Shown here piece by piece: positions 34,857 to 42,270 of a stretch of 64,000 nt of DNA (position 1 is the first letter of the stretch; each line of letters starts with the position of its first letter). Position numbers and translations under genes: made by a program. This DNA comes from an uncultured Eubacteriales bacterium. Lineage in GTDB: Bacteria; Bacillota; Clostridia; Tissierellales; Peptoniphilaceae. The notes under the pieces are model-generated. The model worked only from the letters and a program-made list of their open reading frames with translations. It was not told where the DNA came from and ran no database searches. Location of the stretch: positions 124,001 through 188,000 of the forward strand of contig UQFH01000002.1 in assembly GCA_900540185.1 (NCBI GenBank), read 5' to 3'.

Positions 34857-36248
34857 ATGCAAACTGAGTTGACATTGCCGGCGTCTCTTGACGCCGAAGT
34901 GACGCTTCTCGGCAATATGATTCAAGATGCCAGAAGCGTCGACACAGCTTTTGAAATCGTTCGCTCATCCGATGAATTCTACTATAGCGCTCATCGGATT
35001 ATTTTTGATGCAATGATTTCTTTAAACGCTAGAGGGCAGGGGATAAATCGTGTAAATCTTGTCGACTGCCTTATGACTTCGGGCAATCTCGATAAAGCGG
35101 GCGGTGTTAACAACATAGTAAACATCGCAAACAACTACATTTCAGGCGACAACACAAAGGAAGTCGCAACGCTTGTGCACAATAAATTCTTGTTCAGACG
35201 ACTCTACGACGTTGCGACGGACACGAGAGAACAGGCGCTAAAAGCGGATGCTGATATAAAATCGATTATAAGTGAAACGGAAGAAAAAATCCTTGACATC
35301 GGGCTGCATTCGATTCAAAACGACCCGGAAAGAATAAATTTTATACTTAAAAATACTGCCGAAGAACTTGTGGCGCGCTCAAAACTAAAGGGTGGAATAT
35401 CCGGACTTTCAACCGGATTTGAAGACCTCGATGCAATGCTTTCGGGTTTCCAAAAATCGGACCTCATACTTCTTGCGGCAAGGCCTTCCATGGGTAAGTC
35501 TGCAATCATGGTGAACTTTGCGGTTGCTGCGGCAGAAGCGGGAAAGACCGTTGTAATATTCTCGCTCGAAATGAGCAAAGAACAACTTGCGATGAGAATC
35601 TACTCGCAACTTGCAAACATCGACCTTACGAAACTCCTGAAAGGCGACCTAGACATGGACGATTGGAAGAGAATAAGCCAGGCGGCGAATGGATTTTCAT
35701 CGAAAAATCTTTTTATCGACGACACATCGGGGGTTTCAATCACGGATATTCGCGCGAAACTGAGACGACTTGCCCTACAACAGGACGGAGTCGACCTCGT
35801 TTTAATCGACTACTTGCAACTCATGGAAGCGGGTGGAAAAATTGAAAACAGACAACAGGAAATTTCGAAAATCTCAAGAGGATTAAAGGGACTTGCAAAG
35901 GAACTTAACATCCCGCTCATCGCGCTTTCACAGCTCTCCCGTGCGCCGGAAATGAGAAGTGATCACCGACCGATCCTGTCTGACCTTAGAGAATCCGGAG
36001 CAATCGAACAGGACGCCGACGTTGTAATGTTTCTCTATAGAGATGAATACTACAACAAAGACTCTGAAGACAGAGGTACAGGCGAAGTAATCATCGCAAA
36101 ACATAGAAACGGGCCAACCGGCAGTATCAAACTCGTCTACAAAGGCGAAAACACAAAATTCCTCGACATGAAAAACGTGCCGGGGGATGCTCCACCGGCG
36201 GAAGTGGAAGCGACAGGGGGAGGAGAAGAGATTCCCGACTTCATCTAG
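34857..36248 (+). CDS. dnaB: Replicative DNA helicase DnaB
   Basis: Hexameric fork helicase, 463 residues. The N-terminal DnaB domain (AEVTLLGNMI, FYYSAHRIIFDAM) is followed by the RecA-like domain with Walker A AARPSMGKSA, FSLEMSKEQL, LIDYLQLM and LSQLSRAPE, then RESGAIEQDADVVMFLYRDEYY. No intein is present. The ATG directly follows the rplI stop (TAGATG). A family-A element begins 6 bp after its stop. Confidence 0.96.
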   Translation: MQTELTLPASLDAEVTLLGNMIQDARSVDTAFEIVRSSDEFYYSAHRIIFDAMISLNARGQGINRVNLVDCLMTSGNLDKAGGVNNIVNIANNYISGDNTKEVATLVHNKFLFRRLYDVATDTREQALKADADIKSIISETEEKILDIGLHSIQNDPERINFILKNTAEELVARSKLKGGISGLSTGFEDLDAMLSGFQKSDLILLAARPSMGKSAIMVNFAVAAAEAGKTVVIFSLEMSKEQLAMRIYSQLANIDLTKLLKGDLDMDDWKRISQAANGFSSKNLFIDDTSGVSITDIRAKLRRLALQQDGVDLVLIDYLQLMEAGGKIENRQQEISKISRGLKGLAKELNIPLIALSQLSRAPEMRSDHRPILSDLRESGAIEQDADVVMFLYRDEYYNKDSEDRGTGEVIIAKHRNGPTGSIKLVYKGENTKFLDMKNVPGDAPPAEVEATGGGEEIPDFI

Positions 36249-36254
36249 GTGTTT

Positions 36255-36378
36255 ATTTGCAGTCTATTTTGCGATAAACGGTTGATTTCGTGTTTTTGTC
36301 GTTGCGACATATTTGGCAATATGCCTCACTCCAAAAACACTCGATCTAACCGTTTCTCATCAAAATATCCTCGCAAAT
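36255..36378 (+). repeat. Family-A palindromic element, copy 3
   Basis: Begins 6 bp after the dnaB stop. ATTTGC / GCAAAT ends, TTTTGCGATAAACGG paired with CCGTTTcTCatCAAAA, CGTGTTTTTG paired with CAAAAACACT, centre CATATTTGGCAATATG (a compensated variant of CGTACTT.CCAGTACG). Confidence 0.85.
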
Positions 36379-36466
36379 AGATGTATAAATTTATATATCT
36401 AAAAATGTCTTTATGTGAAAACAAATTACTGAAAAGGTTTTATTATTGTATGTGGTTACGATGTTT

Positions 36467-36609
36467 GTAGCGTCGCATGCACAGTCGACGTCATCGACTC
36501 ATTTCTCCTGTTCGTCGAAATGTCGTCGGACGTCTTTGTATAAGACCTACCATCGTGTTTTTGATTTTTCAAATCAAAAAGCACGGGTTAGGTCTTTAAC
36601 ATTGCGACG
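36467..36609 (+). repeat. Family-B palindromic element, copy 1 (GTAG foot)
   Basis: GTAG then CGTCGCA, closing TGCGACG at 36603-36609. Inside are GACGTC-rich segments and a strong hairpin (TTTTTGATTT / AAATCAAAAA inside AAGACCTA / TAGGTCTT). Over 100 bp of the interior recur nearly unchanged at 63870-63984. Confidence 0.75.
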
Positions 36610-36673
36610 CATGAGATATAGGTTAACACACGTGTATAAACGATTTAAAAATATAATTAAATTAACGCCGAAC

Positions 36674-36752
36674 GTAGCGGCGACCAGTTTTTTTACGGGT
36701 GAGAAAGAAATCTTTGATTTCGTTTTCGAACGCGTAAAAAGGTGTATCGCCG
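36674..36752 (+). repeat. GTAG-hairpin element E2
   Basis: GTAG (36674-36677), CGGCGA, then TTTTTTTACG / CGTAAAAA inner arms and a GAAATC TTT GATTTC tip, closing TCGCCG at 36747-36752. Homologue of E1 on the opposite strand. Confidence 0.75.
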
Positions 36753-36812
36753 CAAAATACATATTCAATATTTAAAAATCATATAAAAAATTTATATAAT
36801 AATGGAGTAATA

Positions 36813-37406
36813 ATGGCTGAAATATATATTAGTGAAGACAGAAGACTTCGGACAAAAGAAAATAGAAATAAAAAGAGGAAACGAAGAAAGAGGGGCGGAG
36901 TCAGAAAACCGGTTTTAATAATTGGGGTTGTTCTGATTTTGTTTTTGAGTATATTCATATTATTACCAAAGCTCGGTGTTTATGCGTATTTTTTTGACAG
37001 AGGAGATTATGATGAATCGCTCAAGGATTTGACCGAGCAAATACGGGAAATATCTGAACTTACACCTCACACTCAAAAATTGTGCAAAGAGTTTTTAAAT
37101 AGATGTGAAAATGCAGGTCTTCCGGTTATTATCACCGAAACATATCGTTCGCAAAAAAGGCAGGAAGAGCTTTTTAAACAAGGAAGGGAAACGGATGGTC
37201 CGGTTGTGACGTGGACAAAAAACAGTCGCCATACAAAAAGGCGTGCGTTTGATATTGCAAAACGCGGACCGGACCCATATGGAGACGAAGAATTTTTCAG
37301 AAAATGTGCAGAAATCGGAAAAGAAGTTGGACTAAATCCCGGATATTTTTGGGACGATTATCAAGATAAACCGCATTATGAGTGGAATGCATGGTGGTTA
37401 CCATAG
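36813..37406 (+). CDS. Membrane-anchored M15 family peptidase (VanY/endolysin-like)
   Basis: A 197-residue protein with a very basic N-terminus (residues 14-31), one membrane segment (about 33-54) and an extracellular zinc peptidase domain. Visible family blocks are ITETYRSQKRQEELFKQG, the metal pair in SRHTKRRAFDIA (His and Asp) and DKPHYEW (His). This pattern is that of the M15 L-Ala-D-Glu/D-Ala-D-Ala peptidases that cut peptide stems of peptidoglycan, including phage-type endolysins. The domain starts at LTPHTQKLCKEFL. It stands alone between repeat-filled gaps, with no phage genes nearby; a housekeeping wall-remodelling role is likely. Confidence 0.82.
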   Translation: MAEIYISEDRRLRTKENRNKKRKRRKRGGVRKPVLIIGVVLILFLSIFILLPKLGVYAYFFDRGDYDESLKDLTEQIREISELTPHTQKLCKEFLNRCENAGLPVIITETYRSQKRQEELFKQGRETDGPVVTWTKNSRHTKRRAFDIAKRGPDPYGDEEFFRKCAEIGKEVGLNPGYFWDDYQDKPHYEWNAWWLP

Positions 37407-37419
37407 TAATGAGGGATCT

Positions 37420-37544
37420 ATTTGCGAGGATATTTTGCGATAAACGGCTGATTTCGTGTTTTTGTCGCTGCGACGTACTTGCCAGTACGCCTCACTCCAA
37501 AAACACTCGATCTAACCGTTTCTCATCAAAATATCCTCGCAAAT
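37420..37544 (+). repeat. Family-A palindromic element, copy 4 (best preserved)
   Basis: Perfect 18-bp terminal inverted repeats ATTTGCGAGGATATTTTG and its complement (37420-37437 / 37527-37544), inner GATAAACGG/CCGTTTcTC arms and central CGTAC/GTACG. It begins 13 bp after the peptidase stop codon. Confidence 0.9.
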
Positions 37545-37607
37545 TGTGGTGTTTGTGGACCTTTTCGCGATAAAGTTATGAGAATGTATGATGTTGCAAA
37601 CGACGCC

Positions 37608-37715
37608 GTAGCGGGACGGCATACGTTACGACATAAGGAGTAACGATGTCCTCCCGCCATATATGTCGTGAATATAACGTACAAATTAACCAACAACGCT
37701 GTGCTTATAAAATAT
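37608..37715 (+). repeat. GTAG-hairpin unit C2 with CAACAACG box
   Basis: GTAG, CGGGA...TCCCG (ending 37656) with CGTTAC/GTAACG inside, exactly 34 nt, CAACAACGCTGTG (37691-37703), then TTATAAAATAT. A GCAAAC motif lies about 10 nt before GTAG, as in C1 and C3. Confidence 0.8.
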
Positions 37716-37824
37716 TGAACCAAAAAATCTTTATAGATTTTCTATTTCCCACGAAAACTTTTATTAATCGGCAATCGTCGGTTATTTTTTTACACAAAAA
37801 TTTCTTCGCAAAACTTTTAATTGT

Positions 37825-37853
37825 TTGTAATAAAATTTTATTTTTAGTATAAT
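37825..37853 (+). promoter_or_regulatory. Sigma-A promoter of DUF1538 operon
   Basis: TTGTAA, exactly 17 bp, TATAAT, about 45 bp before the TTG start of the DUF1538 gene. A short CGTAATCACGCTGTTACG inverted repeat follows it in the leader. Confidence 0.7.
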
Positions 37854-37898
37854 ATATTCAGGCGTAATCACGCTGTTACGGAAGGGTGTGAAATTTTT

Positions 37899-39365
37899 TT
37901 GATAAAGGAAAAGTTTAAAGAAGTTTTATCGACGGTTTTACCGATTTCGATTTTAGTTTTTATACTCCATTTGACATTGGTGCCGCTCGAAGCGGACATG
38001 CTCGGGAGATTTTATTTGGGGGCGCTGTTCATTATAATCGGGCTTACGATTTTTTTGATAGGTGTAGACCTAGGGATAACGCCGATAGGAGATTCGTTCG
38101 GAAACGCGTCAGTCAAGAGTAATAGTTTATATATTATCGGTTTATTGGGGCTTGTGCTCGGTTTTGTAATTTCAATTGCAGAGCCGGATTTGCATATTTT
38201 GGCAAATCAAGTGGGACAGGTCACAAACGGAATTGTTTCAAAGACTTCACTTGTGGTTCTCGTATCTGTCGGGGTTGCGATTTTAATTTCGCTGGGGCTT
38301 ATGAGAATTGTAAAGTCTATGTCACTGAAATTATTTTTACTTATTATTTATGGGATTATTCTTGTGCTCGCGTTTTTAGGCGATTCATTTTTCCTCGCGG
38401 TTTCATTTGACGCTTCGGGCGCAACGACGGGAGCGCTCACCGTTCCGTTTTTACTTGCACTCGCGTCGGGTGCGTCTTCGATGAATAAGGACAGTAGGAA
38501 GTCTGAAGAAGACTCTTTCGGTCTTGTAGGAATTGCTTCGGCGGGTGCGATTATCGGGGCTCTTGTTTTGGGAATGGTTTCAAAAGTTTCTTTCGGAGAT
38601 ATGCCTCCGGTTGAAGCCGTGAATAAGGTCGGAATTTTTTCGCATTTTATTCATGAAGCGCCGATTGTTGCAAAGGAAATCATATTTGCGCTTGTACCTA
38701 TAATTTTGATTTATATTGTTGCGAACTTTAAGTGGTTCCACAATTCCAAGAGAGCAAACGCAAGAATTTTCACAGGGCTTGCATTCACATTTGTCGGTCT
38801 TGTAATATTTCTTGTAGGTGTAAACTCCGGATTTATGGACGTCGGCCGTCACATCGGTCACGAGTTGGCATTAAGAGGAAACAATGTTTTAATTGTGGGG
38901 ATTGCATTTTTAATGGGAGTTCTAACAATTCTTGCAGAACCTGCTGTACACGTTCTTACAAATCAAGTTGAGAGCGTTACGAGCGGTTCGATAAAGAAAA
39001 AAGTGGTTTTGATGACTTTATCGGTCGGAGTCGGCATTGCGGTTGCGCTTTCGGTTCTAAAGATTTTGGTTCCGAGCATGCAACTTTGGCATGTGCTTCT
39101 TCCGGGATATATATTGACTTTTGTTTTGATGAGAAAGGTTCCAAATCTTTTTGTGGGTATTGCGTTTGACTCGGGCGGAGTAGCATCCGGACCGATGACC
39201 GCGACATTTATTCTTGCATATGCTCAAGGTATTGCAAACACCGTTCCGACAGCAGATCTTTTGTTGGACGGTTTCGGAACGATTGCGATGGTTGCGATGA
39301 CACCGCTCATTGCACTTCAAATTTTGGGGCTTTTCTTTATTAAAAAGAATAAGACGGAGGTATAG
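37899..39365 (+). CDS. DUF1538 membrane protein (putative transporter, duplicated domain)
   Basis: A 488-residue polytopic protein with about twelve membrane segments. It is built as two homologous halves: each has a G-V-(D/N)-x-G block (FLIGVDLGITPIG, FLVGVNSGFMDVG), an ILAEP/IAEPDLHILANQV block (residues ~91-102 and ~348-359), and a late FDASGATTGALTVPF / FDSGGVASGPMTATF block. I read it as DUF1538, whose substrate is not known. The TTG start is preceded by GAAGGGTG. The next gene encodes a tandem PII-like protein, suggesting the transporter is gated by a signalling protein. Confidence 0.82.
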   Translation: MIKEKFKEVLSTVLPISILVFILHLTLVPLEADMLGRFYLGALFIIIGLTIFLIGVDLGITPIGDSFGNASVKSNSLYIIGLLGLVLGFVISIAEPDLHILANQVGQVTNGIVSKTSLVVLVSVGVAILISLGLMRIVKSMSLKLFLLIIYGIILVLAFLGDSFFLAVSFDASGATTGALTVPFLLALASGASSMNKDSRKSEEDSFGLVGIASAGAIIGALVLGMVSKVSFGDMPPVEAVNKVGIFSHFIHEAPIVAKEIIFALVPIILIYIVANFKWFHNSKRANARIFTGLAFTFVGLVIFLVGVNSGFMDVGRHIGHELALRGNNVLIVGIAFLMGVLTILAEPAVHVLTNQVESVTSGSIKKKVVLMTLSVGVGIAVALSVLKILVPSMQLWHVLLPGYILTFVLMRKVPNLFVGIAFDSGGVASGPMTATFILAYAQGIANTVPTADLLLDGFGTIAMVAMTPLIALQILGLFFIKKNKTEV

Positions 39366-39366
39366 G

Positions 39367-40023
39367 ATGGTAAACAACGATAGAGAATTGGATATGCTGG
39401 CTGTGATTGTTGCACAGGATAAGGGCAGCAAGGTGTTGGCGCTTGCAAGGGAAGTCGGGGTTACGGGCGGAACTATTCTTCATGGAATAGGAACCGCAAG
39501 TAGAACTATTTTCGATTATCTCGGCCTTAATGACAAAAAGAAGGCAATTATAATGATAGTCGGCGGCAGAGATTTGATTATTAAGGCTGCCGAGCATATT
39601 TCGAATAAGATGGAATTTAATAAGCCGAACCATGGAATTGCATATATTGAGAATGTTTTGAGCATATATGGTTCGCATTTTATTAACGGCGAAGGCGAAG
39701 AAAGAGATGAAGGTGAAATTATGTACAATGCTATTTATACAATTGTTGAAAGAGGAGTGGCGAGCGATGTTATTGAGGCTGCTGAAAAAGCCGGGTCAAA
39801 GGGAGGCACTGTTATAAATGCGAGAGGCGCCGGCACTCATGAGACACAAAAGGTTTTTAACATGGTGATTGAGCCTGAAAAGGAAATTGTCCTTATTATC
39901 TCGGAGGCTGACAAGACTGGAGCCATCGTTGATGCAATAAGAGAAAAGGTGAAAATCGAGGAACCGGGCAAGGGAATTTTGTATGTGACGGATGTAAGAG
40001 AAACATACGGTATGGCAAAATAG
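39367..40023 (+). CDS. Tandem PII-like (GlnB-superfamily) protein
   Basis: 218 residues made of two PII-fold repeats, about 8-105 and 118-215. Both have a GGT(I/V) turn (GVTGGTILHGIGTA and GSKGGTVINARGAGTH) and the second has the PGKGILYVTDV strand resembling the PII G-K-I-F/L-V block. The long T-loop of classical GlnB with its uridylylated Tyr is not seen. It follows the DUF1538 gene by 1 bp with its own GGAGG, so the pair is probably one functional unit, like GlnK with AmtB. Ligand and target are inferred only from position. I use ATG 39367; the longer frame upstream lies inside the DUF1538 gene. Confidence 0.8.
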   Translation: MVNNDRELDMLAVIVAQDKGSKVLALAREVGVTGGTILHGIGTASRTIFDYLGLNDKKKAIIMIVGGRDLIIKAAEHISNKMEFNKPNHGIAYIENVLSIYGSHFINGEGEERDEGEIMYNAIYTIVERGVASDVIEAAEKAGSKGGTVINARGAGTHETQKVFNMVIEPEKEIVLIISEADKTGAIVDAIREKVKIEEPGKGILYVTDVRETYGMAK

Positions 40024-40041
40024 GATGGCGCGGAGGTTATT

Positions 40042-40395
40042 ATGATTTATATCGCTTACAAGAGATGCAGTACTTGCAAAAAGATTCAAGACTTGCTCGA
40101 TGAAAAGAAAATTGACTATGTATACAGAGAGATTGACAAGGAAAATCCGACTGCCGCTGAGATTAAGAAGTGGCATGAGGAGTCGGGGCTAGACATAAAG
40201 AAGTTTTTTAACACGAGCGGAGTGATTTATAGAGAAAATAATTTAAAGGACAAGCTTCCCGATATGACGGACGAGGAAAAATATGAGCTCCTTGCAACCG
40301 ACGGCAAGCTTGTAAAACGACCGATTCTTTTGGACGACAAGAAAAAATTTGTCGCAGTCGGACCGGGCGTAAGAAAGTATTTGGAAGAAAAATAG
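40042..40395 (+). CDS. ArsC/Spx-family thioredoxin-fold protein
   Basis: 117 residues of the ArsC/Spx/YffB family. The N-terminal redox motif is RCSTCKK (C-x-x-C at residues 9-12), followed by YVYREIDKENPTAAEI, the FFNTSG region and LVKRPILLDDKKKFVAVG, the usual KRPI block. The protein could be a thiol-dependent reductase. The lack of the RNA-polymerase-contact features of Spx cannot be judged by eye. GGAGG precedes the ATG; it is 18 bp after the PII-like gene, so probably in the same operon. Confidence 0.8.
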   Translation: MIYIAYKRCSTCKKIQDLLDEKKIDYVYREIDKENPTAAEIKKWHEESGLDIKKFFNTSGVIYRENNLKDKLPDMTDEEKYELLATDGKLVKRPILLDDKKKFVAVGPGVRKYLEEK

Positions 40396-40400
40396 ATAAC

Positions 40401-40432
40401 AAAAAGGAGGCTTTTGTGAGCCTCCATTTTTT
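40401..40432. terminator. Bidirectional rho-independent terminator
   Basis: GGAGGCT/AGCCTCC stem with a 6-nt loop, AAAAA on the left and TTTTTT on the right, between convergent genes; it can stop transcription from both sides. Confidence 0.88.
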
Positions 40433-40460
40433 CGCTTGGGAATTTTCTCAAGCGTTTTTT
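40433..40460 (+). terminator. Second terminator hairpin (plus strand)
   Basis: CGCTTGgGA pairs with TcTCAAGCG (short A/T loop), followed by TTTTTT; backs up the preceding hairpin for plus-strand transcripts. Confidence 0.7.
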
Positions 40461-41175
40461 ATTTTAATACATTTACAACGTCGCCGATGACAATTATGCC
40501 CGGCGTTTGTATATCTTTTTCAATTTTTGTTCGGTACGCATTTTCGAGAGTTGTTATTGTCAGGCGTTCATCTTTTGTCGACGCTTTTTCTATAAATGCG
40601 ACGGGCGTGTTTTTTGGCTTACCGGCATTCATAAGTTTTTCGGATATGATGTCCGTGTTTCCGATTCCCATCAAAACGACGATTGTGCCGTTTAGTTTTG
40701 CGAGCGCTTCGAAGTCGACGGTTGAACCCGCCATTTCGTGTCCCGTGAGCACGGTGAACGATGTCGAAACTCCGCGGTGCGTGATTGGAATGTTTGAAAG
40801 AAGCGGTGCCGACGTTGCGCTTGAAAGCCCAGGAAAGACGAGCGGTGTTATTCCATGTTCTTTGAGATACAAAAATTCTTCACCGCCGCGCCCGAACACA
40901 AACGGGTCGCCGCCCTTCAGTCTCAAGGTGTAGTCGTATTTTTTTGAGCACTCGAGCAGCAGTTCATTTATCTCATCTTGTTTCATCGAATGTTTGCCCG
41001 CGCGCTTTCCTACATAAATTAATTCCGCTTCCGGCTTTATATAGTCCAAGAGTTCTTTCGGAATGAGTGCGTCGTACAAAATGACGTCGGCTTCCTTTAT
41101 CGCATTTAAAGTTTTTAGCGTGACAAGTTCGATGTCTCCCGGACCCGCACCTGCCAAAACTGTTTTTTTATCCAT
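40459..41175 (-). CDS. cobA: Uroporphyrinogen-III C-methyltransferase (SUMT)
   Basis: Makes precorrin-2 from uroporphyrinogen III, the entry to sirohydrochlorin, siroheme and B12. The 238-residue protein has VLAGAGPGDIELVTLKTL, YDALIPKELLDY, VGKRAGKHSMKQDEI, RLKGGDPFVFGRGGEE and PGLSSATSAPL, all SUMT signatures. No HemD or dehydrogenase domain is fused, so precorrin-2 oxidation to sirohydrochlorin must be encoded elsewhere. It lies 22 kb from the main B12 operon, on the other strand, with no riboswitch seen in front of its operon. Confidence 0.93.
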   Translation of the reverse strand: MDKKTVLAGAGPGDIELVTLKTLNAIKEADVILYDALIPKELLDYIKPEAELIYVGKRAGKHSMKQDEINELLLECSKKYDYTLRLKGGDPFVFGRGGEEFLYLKEHGITPLVFPGLSSATSAPLLSNIPITHRGVSTSFTVLTGHEMAGSTVDFEALAKLNGTIVVLMGIGNTDIISEKLMNAGKPKNTPVAFIEKASTKDERLTITTLENAYRTKIEKDIQTPGIIVIGDVVNVLK

Positions 41176-41176
41176 T

Positions 41177-42067
41177 TTATCTCCTTATCGAGCGTGCAAT
41201 CATCGAGACCGTGTGTCTTTCGCCGCGAATTGCGCTGCTCATTTTATATATGTTTTCGGGAAAAGCAATTCCGCCGTATCCGCTGTCGCCGATATGCATT
41301 ATGTCAAAGCCGATTGACTTTGCATGAAGTGCTATTTTTCGAATGACCGATGTGTCGGAAGATTCCTGACTCGTGCCGATTGATGCAAGCGAGAGTTTTC
41401 CGTTCTCTTTTATAATCTCGATATTTTCACGCAGCTCGCTTTCCGAAATCCCCGGCGCTGTAAAAGGTGCCGGAAGAAGAATCACGTCCGCTCCCGCTTC
41501 GATGAAGCTTTTTGTCGTTTCCACATTTACGATTTTTTCATTCACGCCGGACGAGTGCATCTTGCCTGCGATAATTGCTCCTCCGAAGTTTTTCTTAGCT
41601 CTTTTTATCGCTTCGACAATTTCGTCATTTGTAACGCCGGTCGCCGGATTTCCGGTGAGGCAAACAAATTTAAAACCCAATTTGTCGGCAACTTTTAAAG
41701 ATTCTTCGCTTGCAACTCTGCCTTTAGAAATTTCGATTCTTTTGTCCATCATCTCGCGATTAAAATCGATCGGCTCGAGATTCAGTCCGACCGGACGTCC
41801 TGTGAGTTCCGTTATGAGTTCAACAGGATTGTCGCTTTTTGGAAGACCCTCGATTTTCGGTTCAAAAACGTCGATAAGATTTAACAATATGAGGTCGGCT
41901 CCGAATGCGCGAGCGACTTCAGCTCCCGTAATTCCGTCCGACGGTGTTTTTGTGACAATTGATTCCGCCATAATTATTCTCGATTCGGATGCCAAAATGG
42001 AATCCAAAAGTTCGTCTCTCGAGAGATTTATCATCTCGCTCGGTCTCAAATTTAAAAATCGCTTCAT
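41177..42067 (-). CDS. DUF7916-like TIM-barrel protein of unknown function
   Basis: 296 residues, probably a TIM-barrel: repeating strand-helix blocks with VARAFGADLILLNLIDVF, GFKFVCLTGNPATGVTN, IIAGKMHSSGVNEKI, AGADVILLPAPFTAPGIS and HIGDSGYGGI. It resembles proteins loosely labelled PEP phosphonomutase-like or DUF7916; the function is not known. I start at ATG 42067 behind AAGGAG, which drops a 13-residue extension. It is 1 bp upstream of the SUMT gene, so the two are co-transcribed, but a role in tetrapyrrole synthesis is speculation. Confidence 0.65.
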   Translation of the reverse strand: MKRFLNLRPSEMINLSRDELLDSILASESRIIMAESIVTKTPSDGITGAEVARAFGADLILLNLIDVFEPKIEGLPKSDNPVELITELTGRPVGLNLEPIDFNREMMDKRIEISKGRVASEESLKVADKLGFKFVCLTGNPATGVTNDEIVEAIKRAKKNFGGAIIAGKMHSSGVNEKIVNVETTKSFIEAGADVILLPAPFTAPGISESELRENIEIIKENGKLSLASIGTSQESSDTSVIRKIALHAKSIGFDIMHIGDSGYGGIAFPENIYKMSSAIRGERHTVSMIARSIRR

Positions 42068-42270
42068 TGTAATCAACTCCTTATGTATTTTCGCTTGAAA
42101 AGGCAAAACTTCAGCGAAAGAAAAAGTTTTTGAACCCGAGGGGGTTCCCGTGAAAGTTTAAACTAAAATAGATCTGAAAATAAATCGTGAAAAAAAGAAG
42201 AAAATCGTAATAACAAAATGAATCGAATCCGTTCGTATTACTGAAAAAAAGACTTTCACACCGAATTGTA
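42068..42270 (-). other. Leader region of the DUF7916-SUMT operon
   Basis: About 200 bp between two minus-strand genes. A GAACCC/GGGTTC hairpin (42132-42147) and a TTCGCT/AGCGAA inverted repeat (42089-42112) are visible. They do not match a riboswitch I know, and no convincing promoter was found. Confidence 0.35.

Noticed and set aside
36446..36775. 109-codon ORF between dnaB and the M15 peptidase gene
   Set aside because: It lies wholly in family B and E palindromes; hairpin arms give its sequence and there is no ribosome site.
36791..36800. TATAAT just before the M15 peptidase gene as its promoter
   Set aside because: It is only 12 bp from the ATG, so transcripts would start at or after the ribosome site; no -35 is seen.
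42107..42270. Second cobalamin riboswitch before the SUMT operon
   Set aside because: Neither the GGGAA...GCTACTGT core nor the B12 box could be found on the minus strand.
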